Numbered from the stretch's first letter, positions 13,137-22,208 are shown. The stretch is 64,000 nucleotides of DNA from Sva-07 sp963828415 (GCA_963828415.1 CAWHEI010000001.1:496001-560000); one strand, 5' to 3'. A program made the numbers and translations. The notes: generated by a model from the sequence alone, not told the origin.

Positions 13137-13952
13137 TCACGCCGGTTGATGTGTCGGGCAGAAGTAGCAGCGGCGATTGGCGATGTCGATGACCCGAATC
13201 TCGTCGCCACACAGCAGGCAGCGATCCCGCTTGTAGGCGTAGGTCGCTTCGCCCCGCTTGATCCGTGCGTTCGGTGCGATGCCGAGATCCTCTCGCCGAA
13301 CCGTCACGATGCGGTTGTCCTTCACGCCTTGGCGCAGCATTCCTTGCACCGTCACCCAGAGCGCCTCGAGCTCGACGCGATCGCAGTCCCTTCCCGGCCT
13401 CAGGGGATGCATCCCCGACACGAAGAGCGCTTCGGCGCGGTACACGTTGCCGACTCCGGCGACGACCGACTGGTCCATCAGGAGGTCGCCGATGCCACGT
13501 GAACTCCGCTGAATCCGTTCGATCATCGCATCGGGCTTCGAGCCGCGCCGGATCGGGTCTGGGCCCAGGCGAGCGAGGATCTCGCGGCGGACCGACGGCG
13601 GATCGATCGAGCACGCGGTCGGTCCGGCGAGGTCGATCGTGACGTATTCACCGCGGTCGTCGGGTTCGGTCTGGAGACGCATCCGCACTTGACCGATCGG
13701 CTCGGGGGAGTCGTCGGTGCGCTGGACCCGGAACTTGCCGAACAGCCCGAGGTGCACGTGGCCGACCTCTCCGGTCGACCATCGGTAGAACAGGTGCTTG
13801 CCGTAGGGCTCGATCCGATCGAGAACGGCTCCGTCGACCCGCTCGGCGTCGGACGTGAACCGACCCTGCGGACTCGAGACGCTGATCGAGCGTCCGACGA
13901 GCAGCGCGGTGTGGTCACGGGCGATGCGGTGGATGGTGTGGCCTTCGGGCAT
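13137..13952 (-). CDS. nei: Endonuclease VIII-type DNA glycosylase (Nei/Fpg family)
   Basis: 271 residues. The N-terminus MPEGHTIHR supplies the catalytic Pro2 and Glu3; GHTIH rather than LPEVE marks the actinobacterial Nei group. Helix-two-turn-helix residues include DLLMDQSVVAGVGNVYRAE. The C-terminal zinc finger is CLLCGDEI ... CYFCPTHQ. The enzyme excises oxidised bases and cuts the strand in base-excision repair. The aldehyde dehydrogenase follows 17 bases later in the same direction. Its start lies 29 bases from the divergent glcF start. Confidence 0.9.
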   Translation of the reverse strand: MPEGHTIHRIARDHTALLVGRSISVSSPQGRFTSDAERVDGAVLDRIEPYGKHLFYRWSTGEVGHVHLGLFGKFRVQRTDDSPEPIGQVRMRLQTEPDDRGEYVTIDLAGPTACSIDPPSVRREILARLGPDPIRRGSKPDAMIERIQRSSRGIGDLLMDQSVVAGVGNVYRAEALFVSGMHPLRPGRDCDRVELEALWVTVQGMLRQGVKDNRIVTVRREDLGIAPNARIKRGEATYAYKRDRCLLCGDEIRVIDIANRRCYFCPTHQPA

Positions 13953-13981
13953 GCGTGGCGAGAACGTACGATGGCCGGACC

Positions 13982-15187
13982 ATGGTCGCCGCATCGAGCT
14001 CCGAACGTCTGACCGTGTCGGTGCTCGGGCTCGACGCCGAGCTGGCGGCGACGTGCGTGAGTTGCGGGTTGTGCCTGCCGCACTGCCCGACATTCCGGGT
14101 CACCGGCGAGGAGAAGTACTCGCCGCGTGGCCGCATCGACGCGATGCGCGCCGTCGACCGGGGCGAGCTTCCGATCGATGACGAGTTCGTCGACTTCATC
14201 GAGACGTGCGTGCAGTGCCGAGGATGTGAGACCGCCTGCCCGAGCGGCGTCCAGTTCGGCGCGCTGATGGAGGAGACCAGGACCGCGCTCGCCGCCGAAG
14301 GTCGGATCACGCCGTGGTGGCAACGACTCGGGTTCCGTGTCCTGCCGCGCCATCGACTGCTCCTCGCTGGTTCGACGGCACTCGCCGTCGGACAGCGGCT
14401 CCGTCTCGTGCCGAAGCGTCTCGGGGTTCCTCGACTTCCGCTGCGCCGGGCGGCACGAGTCGAGACGACCGGCGCCGACGTGTGGATGTTCACCGGATGC
14501 GTGATGGATGCGTGGCAACGCGAGACACATCGCAACACGGCGGCGCTCATCGCCCTGACCGGTGCGACGCTGGCCGTTCCGGGATCGGGCGGTGGCTGTT
14601 GCGGAGCCCTTCACGTGCACGCAGGGTTGCATGACGACGCCACAGCGTTGGCCGAGCGGGTGATGGCGTCGATGCCCGGCACGGCCCCCATTCTGGTCAA
14701 TTCGGCGGGCTGCGGCGCATCGATGAAGGACTACGGCGCGTTGCTCGGCACCGACGATGCGCAGCGCTTCAGCGCCCGTGTGTTCGACGTCTCCGAGTGG
14801 CTCGCAGAACGGATCGAACGCCTGCCGAGCGGAACTGCAGAGCGGGGGCGGGTCATCGTCCAGGATCCGTGCCATCTCCGCCACGTCCAGCGAGCCCACG
14901 AACCGGTGCGGACGCTGCTCGCACACGTCGCCGACCTCGTCGAACTCGACGATGCCGGTCTGTGTTGTGGCGCGGGCGGGGCGTACTCGGCACTGCAGCC
15001 GGACCTCGCCGGCGACATCCGTGAGCGCAAGGTCGCCTCGATCATGCGGGCCGCCGACAGGTCGAGCGCCGTGGTCGTGGCGAGCGCGAACCCGGGCTGT
15101 TCCATGCACCTGGCCGTCGCGCTGGATCTTCCCGTGAAACATCCCGTCGACATCGTGGCCGAGGCGCTCGGGGTCGTCGGGCGATGA
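13982..15187 (+). CDS. glcF: Glycolate oxidase iron-sulfur subunit GlcF
   Basis: 401 residues. Two ferredoxin-like 4Fe-4S motifs occur early: CVSCGLCLPHCP and CVQCRGCETACP. Two CCG domains follow, with GGGCCGALHVHAG and LCCGAGGAYS, and each is associated with a conserved C (NSAGCG; ANPGC). This is the electron-transfer subunit for GlcDE, passing electrons towards quinone. ATG 13982 is preferred; an in-frame GTG at 13955 would leave only 2 bases to the divergent nei start. It overlaps the next small gene by ATGA. Confidence 0.88.
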   Translation: MVAASSSERLTVSVLGLDAELAATCVSCGLCLPHCPTFRVTGEEKYSPRGRIDAMRAVDRGELPIDDEFVDFIETCVQCRGCETACPSGVQFGALMEETRTALAAEGRITPWWQRLGFRVLPRHRLLLAGSTALAVGQRLRLVPKRLGVPRLPLRRAARVETTGADVWMFTGCVMDAWQRETHRNTAALIALTGATLAVPGSGGGCCGALHVHAGLHDDATALAERVMASMPGTAPILVNSAGCGASMKDYGALLGTDDAQRFSARVFDVSEWLAERIERLPSGTAERGRVIVQDPCHLRHVQRAHEPVRTLLAHVADLVELDDAGLCCGAGGAYSALQPDLAGDIRERKVASIMRAADRSSAVVVASANPGCSMHLAVALDLPVKHPVDIVAEALGVVGR

Positions 15188-15381
15188 CGGGGGAGTACGC
15201 CTCGTTCGTCGAGCGGCTCGAAACCATTGCCGCCGATCTCGACGAGGTCGCCTTCGATCGGCTGCGCGAGGCGGTCGCCGACGGCGAGGTCACGCGTCCG
15301 CTCGACGACAAGAAGATGATGCAAGCGCGTCGAGCGATCGAGAAGGCGGCCGCCGTGCTCCGTCAGCTCGACGAGACGTAA
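15184..15381 (+). CDS. Small acidic helical protein of unknown function
   Basis: 65 residues, predicted all-helical and charged (FVERLETIAADLDEVAFDRLREAV ...; RRAIEKAAAVLRQLDE). It is translationally coupled to glcF through ATGA. The last 19 bases overlap the 3' end of the convergent LOG-family gene at 15363. I do not recognise a family. Coupling and helix regularity support it as a real gene. Confidence 0.6.
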   Translation: MTGEYASFVERLETIAADLDEVAFDRLREAVADGEVTRPLDDKKMMQARRAIEKAAAVLRQLDET

Positions 15382-16394
15382 CCGTTGAGCACTCGGATCA
15401 TGGCGACCAGGTCGCTGTAGCCGCGTTTCGCGAACACACACGAGATCCGGTCGAGGTCGAGCTTGTCGTCGTCGCGCCGTTCGATCTTGAACGGCTCGCT
15501 GCGAACGATCGCACCGCTCGCCGCCAGGTGCCCGAACCGTTCGTTGAGCTCGATCAGCTGTGCGTCGCTCGGACCCTGCTGCATCCGCACGACCAGGTTG
15601 TCACCGACGAATCGGATCGAGTCGTAGTTGGCGTAGAAGCCCTCGATCACGCGAGCAGCCTCGTCGACGTCGTTGGTGATCGTGTAGAGATCGACGTCGT
15701 TGCTCGACACGAGCCCGTGGGCGATCAGCTGCTCACGGACGAACGTGTCGACTCCCTCCCAGAACGGATCGCCAGGGGCGTCGAGGAGCACGATCGGGAC
15801 GGGCACCCCCTTGCCGGTCTGCGTGAGGGTCAGAAGTTCGAACATCTCGTCGAGCGTCCCGAAGCCGCCAGGCATGCACACGAAGGCCTGCGACTCCTTG
15901 ATCAACATCAGCTTGCGGGTGAAGAAGTACTTCATGCTCACGTGCTTCTCGTCGCCGGCGATCACCGAGTTGGCGCCGGATTCGAAGGGCAGTCGGATCG
16001 AGACACCGATCGACATCTCGCGCCCTGCGCCCTCCATGCCGGCCTGCATGATTCCCGGTCCCGCTCCGGTGACCGCCATCCATCCGTGCGCCGCCAGCGA
16101 GCGCGCCAACTCGACGGTCAATCCGTACAACCGGTCGTCGGCGCTCGTGCGGGCCGACCCGAAGATCGACACCTTGCGACGGTCTTTGAATGGGGCGAAC
16201 ATCGCATAGGCGTCGCGCATTTCCGCGAGGGCTGCAGTGGCGATCTTCAGATCGAGCGTGTCAGGCTGATCGGTGATGAGTCCCAACGCTTCGGAAACAA
16301 GTGCTTCCGAGAGACGAACATTCTCGGAAACACCGAGCTCGGAGACGATCGATTGGGCTCGGGAGCGCTCTGGGTCAGATACATCTGGGTCCAT
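15363..16394 (-). CDS. LOG-family Rossmann-fold protein (TIGR00730-like)
   Basis: 343 residues. The core (about 70-250) has VSIFGSARTS, VTGAGPGIMQAGMEGA and the family signature PGGFGTLDEMFE, the nucleotide-binding motif of LOG/lysine-decarboxylase-like proteins. Many members are cytokinin riboside 5'-monophosphate phosphoribohydrolases or related nucleotide hydrolases. An N-terminal helical arm of about 70 residues and a C-terminal extension make it longer than the 190-residue classical LOG, as in larger actinobacterial members. Its start codon overlaps that of the divergent gene at 16393. Confidence 0.85.
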   Translation of the reverse strand: MDPDVSDPERSRAQSIVSELGVSENVRLSEALVSEALGLITDQPDTLDLKIATAALAEMRDAYAMFAPFKDRRKVSIFGSARTSADDRLYGLTVELARSLAAHGWMAVTGAGPGIMQAGMEGAGREMSIGVSIRLPFESGANSVIAGDEKHVSMKYFFTRKLMLIKESQAFVCMPGGFGTLDEMFELLTLTQTGKGVPVPIVLLDAPGDPFWEGVDTFVREQLIAHGLVSSNDVDLYTITNDVDEAARVIEGFYANYDSIRFVGDNLVVRMQQGPSDAQLIELNERFGHLAASGAIVRSEPFKIERRDDDKLDLDRISCVFAKRGYSDLVAMIRVLNGYVSSS

Positions 16395-17940
16395 GGATGA
16401 GCGATCGTACGGGCCCAGATGGATGGGTCCTGTGCTGGGCCTCGTGGCAACCGGTGCAGGCCTCGCCGCGGCAGAACTCGTGGTGGGCCTGTTCGAGCGG
16501 AGTTCGTCGCCGGTCGTTCCCGTCGGTCAGGTGTTCATCGACTGGGTGCCCAAGCCGCTCAAGGACTGGGCGATCGACACATTCGGCACCAACGACAAGG
16601 TCGTCCTCGTCGTCGGAGCACTCGTCGTACTGCTCGGAATCGGGATCGGCGTCGGCGTCCTTGCGATGCGCGGCGCTCGCTCGGCCGCCGTTGCGTTGAC
16701 CTGCGTCACCGGTGTGATCGGTGCGTGGGCGGTCCTCACACGTCCAGAGCCCACCTTGCTGAAGCTGCTTCCGACAATCGTTGGCACCTCGGTGTCGATC
16801 GCTGTGCTGTTGTATCTCGCGCCGCGCCCGGTGGCATCAGCGACCAGCGTCGACCCCGACCAGGCCGCCGCACAGCCGATGGGCGTCGACCGCCGACGTT
16901 TCGTTGGCGGGGCGATCGGCATCGGTTCGATCGCGGTGATCGCCGGCGGTGTGGGACGAATGCTCCAACAGCGATTCGAAGTCGACAGCGAGCGCAGCGT
17001 GCTCAGCCTGCCGTCGGTCGATGCGCCGGCGCCCGGGCTTCCGGCCGACGCACAGCTTCCGCTCGATGGCCTCCAACCATTCGTGACCCCGAACGCCGAC
17101 TTCTACCGCATCGACACGGCGCTGGTGGTTCCGCAGGTGTCGAAGGACAGCTGGCGGCTGAAGATCGGCGGGATGGTCGACAACCCGATGGAGCTGACCT
17201 TCGACGACCTGCTCGCTCGCCCACAGGTCGAGCGGTACGTGACGCTGTCGTGCGTGTCGAATCCGATCGGTGGCGATCTGATCGGGAACGCGCTGTGGCA
17301 GGGAGTGCTGCTGCGCGACGTGCTCGAGGAGGCCGGGGTGCAGCCCGACGCGACCCAGATCGTCAGTCGTTCGATCGACGATTGGACGGCCGGCACTCCG
17401 ACCGAGGTCGTCATGGATGGGCGCGATGCCATGCTGGCGATCGCGATGAACGGTGAGCCGTTGCCCGCCCGCCACGGTTACCCGGTCCGCATGGTCGTGC
17501 CGGGGCTGTACGGCTACGTGTCAGCGACGAAGTGGGTCACGCAGATCGAGTTGACTCGGTGGGAGGACTACGACGCCTACTGGGTGCCACGGGGCTGGTC
17601 GAAGAACGGACCGATCAAGACGATGTCTCGGATCGACACCGACCGCCGCGGGGCCGCATCGACCGACGTGATCGTCGGCGGCGTGGCGTGGGCCGTCCAT
17701 CGTGGGATCTCACGAGTCGAGGTGCGCTCGGACGGCGGTGCGTGGTCCGAGGCCGAACTCGGCGGCGTGCCCTCGAACGACACCTGGGCGCAGTGGATGG
17801 TGACGCTCGACCTCGAACCCGGGCGCCACATGATCGAATCCCGTGCGTTCGACGGCGACGGTGTTCCCCAGACCGAGGAGACCGCCCCAGTCGCACCCAA
17901 CGGCGCCTCCGGCTACCCCCGCCGCTGGATCGAGGTCTGA
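16393..17940 (+). CDS. Membrane-bound molybdopterin-dependent oxidoreductase
   Basis: 515 residues. The N-terminal third has about four membrane helices. Near residue 167 there is a twin-arginine-like GVDRRRFVGG followed by a hydrophobic stretch, so the catalytic part probably faces outside. The soluble part resembles the sulfite oxidase/YedY Mo-cofactor domain, with VTLSCVSNPIGGDLIGNALW providing the Mo-ligand Cys and HGYPVRMVVPGLYGY. A Mo-co dimerisation-like beta domain follows. The substrate is unknown. An in-frame ATG at 16423 is an alternative start. Confidence 0.82.
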   Translation: MDERSYGPRWMGPVLGLVATGAGLAAAELVVGLFERSSSPVVPVGQVFIDWVPKPLKDWAIDTFGTNDKVVLVVGALVVLLGIGIGVGVLAMRGARSAAVALTCVTGVIGAWAVLTRPEPTLLKLLPTIVGTSVSIAVLLYLAPRPVASATSVDPDQAAAQPMGVDRRRFVGGAIGIGSIAVIAGGVGRMLQQRFEVDSERSVLSLPSVDAPAPGLPADAQLPLDGLQPFVTPNADFYRIDTALVVPQVSKDSWRLKIGGMVDNPMELTFDDLLARPQVERYVTLSCVSNPIGGDLIGNALWQGVLLRDVLEEAGVQPDATQIVSRSIDDWTAGTPTEVVMDGRDAMLAIAMNGEPLPARHGYPVRMVVPGLYGYVSATKWVTQIELTRWEDYDAYWVPRGWSKNGPIKTMSRIDTDRRGAASTDVIVGGVAWAVHRGISRVEVRSDGGAWSEAELGGVPSNDTWAQWMVTLDLEPGRHMIESRAFDGDGVPQTEETAPVAPNGASGYPRRWIEV

Positions 17941-17949
17941 CCCCACGAC

Positions 17950-18004
17950 CCTGAAATTCGGAGCGTGCGTCGCGCTGAGCGCGAGGTTGGCTCCGAATTT
18001 CGGG
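17950..18004. terminator. Bidirectional hairpin between convergent genes
   Basis: CCTGAAATTCGGAGC (17950-17964) pairs with GCTCCGAATTTCGGG (17990-18004), with one G-T pair, around a 25-base loop that is itself GC-rich. It lies between the stops at 17940 (plus) and 18015 (minus), where a two-way terminator is expected. Confidence 0.7.
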
Positions 18005-18014
18005 TGGTGGTCGC

Positions 18015-19124
18015 TCAGGTGAGGGTGGCTGCTTTGGTGTCGAGGGCGGCAATCAGCTCGTCGAATGCGGCGGCGAAACTGGCGACGCCCTCGCGTTCGA
18101 GCTGGGCGGCCACATCGTCCATGTCGACGCCGACATCGGCGAGCGCCTGCCAGACCTGACGTGCGTCGTCGACGTCCGCATCGACACGGCGACCGACGGT
18201 GCCGTGGTCGGCGAACGCCTCGAGTGTCGCTTCCGGCAGCGTGTTCACGCTGTCAGGGCCGATCAACTCGTCGACGTACAGCGTGTCGGGATACGCCTCG
18301 TTCTTGGTGGACGTCGACGCCCACAGCGGCCGCTGCACCATGGCGCCACGATCGGCGAGCGCCTCCCAGCGCGGACCGGAGAACGCCTCGACGAACAACT
18401 GGTAGGCGAGCTTGGCCTGGGCGACGGCCGCCTTGCCCCGAAGGGCGAGGGCGTCGTCCGAGCCGATCGATTCGAGCCGTCGGTCGACTTCGCTGTCGAC
18501 CCGACTGATGAAGAAGCTCGCCACGCTCGCCACTGCCGAGACGTCCTTGTCGGGGTCCATTGCGAGCCGCTCGAGTCCGGCGAGATACGCCTCGATCACC
18601 CGGGCGTAGCGATCGAGACTGAAGATCAAGGTGACGTTGATGCAGCGCCCCTCGGCGATCATCTGCTGGATCGGTGCGAGGCCCTCCTCCGTGCCGGGGA
18701 TCTTGACCATCAGGTTTCGCCGGTCGATCCGTTCGTGCAGCTCACGGGCGGCCGTCTCGGTTCCGGGACCGTCATGCGCCAGACCCGGGTCGACTTCGAC
18801 GCTCACGTAGCCATCGACGCCGGCCGAGTGGTCATACACCTTCGAGAACACGTCGCAGGCGCTGTGGATGTCGCTGATCACCATCGCCCAGTACGCATCA
18901 TTCGTCGAGGCGCCCGCGGAGCGGAGTTCGGCGAACTGCGCGTCGTAGTCGGACGAATCCTGAATTGCCTTCTGGAAGATCGACGGGTTCGACGTCAAGC
19001 CGCGCACGCCACTGTCACGAATCGCAACGAGCCGACCCGAGGTGATGTAGCCACGCTTCAAGTTGTCGAGCCAGGCGCTCTGGCCCTGCTCGTCGTGGAG
19101 AGCGATGATCCGGTTGCCGGTCAT
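18015..19124 (-). CDS. tal: Transaldolase
   Basis: 369 residues. GVRGLTSNPSIFQKAI near the N-terminus and the active-site stretch NLMVKIPGT (Schiff-base Lys141) identify the TAL2 class of actinobacterial transaldolases. GRCINVTLIFSLDRY is a further conserved block. It moves a dihydroxyacetone unit between sedoheptulose 7-phosphate and glyceraldehyde 3-phosphate in the non-oxidative pentose phosphate pathway. AAGGA lies upstream of the ATG. It follows transketolase by 33 bases, so the two genes form an operon. Confidence 0.95.
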   Translation of the reverse strand: MTGNRIIALHDEQGQSAWLDNLKRGYITSGRLVAIRDSGVRGLTSNPSIFQKAIQDSSDYDAQFAELRSAGASTNDAYWAMVISDIHSACDVFSKVYDHSAGVDGYVSVEVDPGLAHDGPGTETAARELHERIDRRNLMVKIPGTEEGLAPIQQMIAEGRCINVTLIFSLDRYARVIEAYLAGLERLAMDPDKDVSAVASVASFFISRVDSEVDRRLESIGSDDALALRGKAAVAQAKLAYQLFVEAFSGPRWEALADRGAMVQRPLWASTSTKNEAYPDTLYVDELIGPDSVNTLPEATLEAFADHGTVGRRVDADVDDARQVWQALADVGVDMDDVAAQLEREGVASFAAAFDELIAALDTKAATLT

Positions 19125-19157
19125 GGGGATCCTTTGTGAGTTGCGTTCGATGTGGGT

Positions 19158-21110
19158 TCAGGCAAGCAGCGCGCTGGCGCGCTCGACGACGTGGTCGACG
19201 TTGATGCCGAGGTTCTCCAGGACGAGTTCGCCGGGCGCACTCGCACCGAAGCGGTCGATACCGATCGAGTCGTCGGACCAGCGTTCCCAGCCGAAGGTGG
19301 TGGCTGCCTCGACTGACAACGCGGGGACGCCGGCGGGCAGGATCGAGTCGCGGAAGCTCTCGTCCTGAGCGGAGAAGCGGTCCCAGCTCGGCAGGCTCAC
19401 GACGCGGACCTGGCGACCCTGCGCACGGAGCCGCTCGGCGGCGTCGACACAGACCTCGACCTCGCTACCGGTCGCAACCAGGACGACCTCGGGGTCGCCG
19501 TCGCAGTCGGTCACGATGCCGCCGCCGCGAGCGACCGCAGAGCCGTCGGTGACCACCCGGATGTTCTGACGGCTGAGGATCAGGGCGGACGGACCATCGT
19601 GACGCACGATGTCGGCCCACGCCTGGATCGTCTCGTTGCCGTCTGCTGGTCGCACGACGTGCAGGTCGGGGATCGCGCGCAATGCAGCGAGATGCTCGAC
19701 CGGCTGGTGCGTGGGGCCGTCCTCGCCGACACCGACGGAGTCGTGAGTGAACACGAAGCACGTCTTGGCCCCCGAGAGCGCCGCCAGGCGAATCGAAGGT
19801 CGCATGTAGTCCGAGAACACGAAGAAGGTGCCACTGATCGGCAAGGTGCCGCCGTGCTGGGCCATCCCCACGAGGGCGGCTCCCATGGCGTGTTCACGGA
19901 TCCCGTAGTGCACGTAGCGCCCGGTGCGGTCGTCGGCGGTGAAGGCAGTGGTACGCGGAAGGCCGGTGCCGTTGCTGCCGGTCAGGTCGGCGGACCCCGA
20001 GATCAGACCGGGAAGGCGGTCGTAGGTGGCGTCGAGCGCCTTCTGGATCGCCTTGCGAGTGGCGACCGACTCGCCGAGGTCGTAGGCCGGGAGCTCGGCA
20101 TCCCATCCGTCGGTGCCGGTGCCGGCCCAGGCCGCCTGCCATTCGGGCGAGGCGGTGACGGAGGCGCTCCTGTTCGCCCAGGCGCTGCGAGCCGCCGCTC
20201 CCCGTTCGCCGACATGGCTGCGGTACGCAGCGACGAGCTCATCAGGCGCCCAGAACGGCTCGTCGGGGATCCCCATGACCTCTTTGGTGCGCGTGACGTC
20301 CTCGGCGGTGAACGGGTTGCCGTGTGCGCCGTTGGTGTCGACGTGGTCGGGGGAGGGCTCGCCGATGTGCGAGCGCAGGATGAGCAGCGACGGCTTCTCG
20401 GTCTGGCGCTTCGCGGCGTCGAGCGCGGCTTCGAGGCCGTCGAGGTCGTCGGCCATCTCGCCGAGATCGACGACGTCCCAGCCGTACGAGCGGAAGCGCA
20501 TCGCCGTGTCATCACCGGTCGACATGCTCGTCGGACCGTCGATCGTGATCAGGTTGTCGTCGAACACGCAGATCAACTTGCCGAGGCCGAGATGGCCGGC
20601 GAGCGACGCCGCTTCGTGGCTGATTCCTTCCATCAGACACCCGTCGCCGGCGATCACGAACGTGAAGTGGTCTTGCGACTCGGCACCGAACCGAGCGCGG
20701 AGGTTCTCCTCGGCGATCGCCATGCCGACGGCGTTGGCGAAGCCCTGGCCGAGCGGGCCCGTGGTGACTTCGACTCCCGCGGTGTGGCCTGCTTCCGGGT
20801 GGCCGGGCGTGGCGGATCCCCACTGGCGGAAAGCCCTCAGGTCGTCGAGCTCGAGTCCAGAGCCAGACAGGAACAGCAACGAATACTGCAGGATCGACGC
20901 GTGGCCGTTCGACAGGACGAAGCGATCGCGGTCTGCCCATGCGGGGTCGGCAGGATCGTGCTTCATCACCCGGCTGTAGAGCACGTGGCCGAGCGGGGCG
21001 AGCGCCATCGCCGTTCCCTGGTGTCCGCTGTTGGCGGCGAGTGGGCCGTCCATCGCCATCCCCCGGATGAGCGAGACGGCGAGCTGGTCCTGTTCCTCGG
21101 TCAACGACAC
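19158..21110 (-). CDS. tkt: Transketolase
   Basis: 650 residues. The thiamine-diphosphate half has SGHQGTAMALAPLGHVLY, LSNGHASILQYSLL, GPLGQGFANAVGMA and the ThDP/Mg motif GDGCLMEG...N. The middle domain has YVHYGIREHAMGA and HDSVGVGEDGPTHQPVEH. The C-terminal domain ends VERASALLA. It catalyses two-carbon transfers of the pentose phosphate pathway. It is first in the tkt-tal operon. Upstream of it lies a long perfect inverted repeat rather than another gene start. Confidence 0.97.
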   Translation of the reverse strand: MSLTEEQDQLAVSLIRGMAMDGPLAANSGHQGTAMALAPLGHVLYSRVMKHDPADPAWADRDRFVLSNGHASILQYSLLFLSGSGLELDDLRAFRQWGSATPGHPEAGHTAGVEVTTGPLGQGFANAVGMAIAEENLRARFGAESQDHFTFVIAGDGCLMEGISHEAASLAGHLGLGKLICVFDDNLITIDGPTSMSTGDDTAMRFRSYGWDVVDLGEMADDLDGLEAALDAAKRQTEKPSLLILRSHIGEPSPDHVDTNGAHGNPFTAEDVTRTKEVMGIPDEPFWAPDELVAAYRSHVGERGAAARSAWANRSASVTASPEWQAAWAGTGTDGWDAELPAYDLGESVATRKAIQKALDATYDRLPGLISGSADLTGSNGTGLPRTTAFTADDRTGRYVHYGIREHAMGAALVGMAQHGGTLPISGTFFVFSDYMRPSIRLAALSGAKTCFVFTHDSVGVGEDGPTHQPVEHLAALRAIPDLHVVRPADGNETIQAWADIVRHDGPSALILSRQNIRVVTDGSAVARGGGIVTDCDGDPEVVLVATGSEVEVCVDAAERLRAQGRQVRVVSLPSWDRFSAQDESFRDSILPAGVPALSVEAATTFGWERWSDDSIGIDRFGASAPGELVLENLGINVDHVVERASALLA

Positions 21111-21150
21111 GCGGCGAGAGTACCCGACCGCCTCCGGATCCGAACCAACC

Positions 21151-21217
21151 CGATTACATCGCGGGTCTGACCCCTGTTGTAATCGTTACATCAGGGGTCA
21201 GACCCGCGATGTAATCG
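21151..21217. repeat. Perfect 26-bp inverted repeat, REP-like hairpin
   Basis: The left arm at 21151-21176 begins CGATTACATCGCGGGTCTGA. The right arm at 21192-21217 is its exact reverse complement. The 15-base loop itself contains TGTAA-TCG-TTACA. It lies between the tkt start (21110) and the stop of the gene at 21218, touching that stop. Dispersed hairpins with a GGGTCTGACCCC core are a known class of REP-like elements. A transcription terminator role is also possible. Confidence 0.8.
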
Positions 21218-21613
21218 TCAGGCCGGTGGGAGCAGCGTGAACGGCACGAGGTGCCATGGGCCGTGGTCGATGCGGCAGTGCGCCACGACCTGCCCGTAGT
21301 CGGAGAACTCGAGTTCGCCACGCACGAGGCGATACGTGAACTTTCCGGGTTCGACGGTGAACGGACTCACGTTGCGGGCGACCTGTTCGCTGTCGTCTTC
21401 CACACCTCGGCGGAAGACGACTTCGAAAACGCCCGAGCCGCTCTCACCCTCGGGGCAGAAGATCAGTCCGATCAGGTGCGGGGTGATGGTGACCGGCACC
21501 GGCTCGGGCGCGGCCTGCGAGAACATCACACCCGTGAGGTCGATTCGCGTCGAGGGCCCCGGAGCCTGGCGCATCTCGAAGTTCTCGACGAACAGTGCGG
21601 AGACGATCTGCAT
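21218..21613 (-). CDS. Protein of unknown function, DUF6941-like
   Basis: 131 residues, predicted beta-rich, with no signal or membrane segment. It opens MQIVSALFVENFEM and continues with a beta-sandwich-like alternation (FEVVFRRG, TYRLVRGELEFSDYG, HCRIDHGPWHLVPF). The opening resembles DUF6941 proteins, but this is an impression from pattern only. The stop codon abuts the 26-bp inverted repeat. It is the last gene of a minus-strand pair with the cupin gene 43 bases upstream. Confidence 0.6.
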   Translation of the reverse strand: MQIVSALFVENFEMRQAPGPSTRIDLTGVMFSQAAPEPVPVTITPHLIGLIFCPEGESGSGVFEVVFRRGVEDDSEQVARNVSPFTVEPGKFTYRLVRGELEFSDYGQVVAHCRIDHGPWHLVPFTLLPPA

Positions 21614-21656
21614 GACGCCTCAGGCTACGGTCCGACGGTCGCCGTGCTGGCGGTCG

Positions 21657-22208
21657 TCAGCCGGCGGGGGAGTCGACGCTGTCGTGGTGAGCACCCACGA
21701 GGACCACGACCATGAGGCAGGGCACGTCGAAGGGGTTGCGCCATGCATGTCGGGTCCCGTTCTGCACGACGGTGTCGCCCGGTCCCACCTCGCGAGTGGC
21801 TCCGTCGTCGAGTTCGAGGATGCATCGACCGGACACGACGAACTCGTAGTCGATCGTCGCCGTCGTGTGCATCCCTGGGTGATCGGGCTCGAGGTACTCG
21901 CCGAGTCCTGGCAACTTGTCACCGAACTCGGCGAGAGCTGCGTCGAAGTCGAGATCGTCGAGCATCGTCGCAGCGTCGGGCGCCACGCTGAACAACCCGA
22001 AGCGAAAGCCACCGACCGGAGGAAAGTACGACGGCGACGAGGGTTGCTCGCCACTGTCTGGAAATCGAAGTGGCCCGTCAGCTCCCCAGAGCTGGAAGAA
22101 CTCGGCCTGCGGAAGCAGATCGACCGTGACCGGCTCGACGGTGTCGTCGCTGGCGAAGACCGCCTTTCCGTCTGCATCGTGGCCTGTCACCAGCCGACGG
22201 ATTCCCAT
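21657..22208 (-). CDS. Cupin-domain protein
   Basis: 183 residues. The C-terminal half is a cupin barrel: HPGMHTTATIDYEFVVSG (metal-ligand His/His/Glu pattern), then VGPGDTVVQNGTRHAW (second His). The N-terminal half contains FFQLWGADGP and PPVGGFRFGLFSV. Proteins of this plan bind a metal and act as small-molecule enzymes or sensors; the substrate is unknown. ATG 22208 with GGGGGTC upstream was chosen; an in-frame ATG at 22253 would lengthen it by 15 residues. Confidence 0.78.
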   Translation of the reverse strand: MGIRRLVTGHDADGKAVFASDDTVEPVTVDLLPQAEFFQLWGADGPLRFPDSGEQPSSPSYFPPVGGFRFGLFSVAPDAATMLDDLDFDAALAEFGDKLPGLGEYLEPDHPGMHTTATIDYEFVVSGRCILELDDGATREVGPGDTVVQNGTRHAWRNPFDVPCLMVVVLVGAHHDSVDSPAG

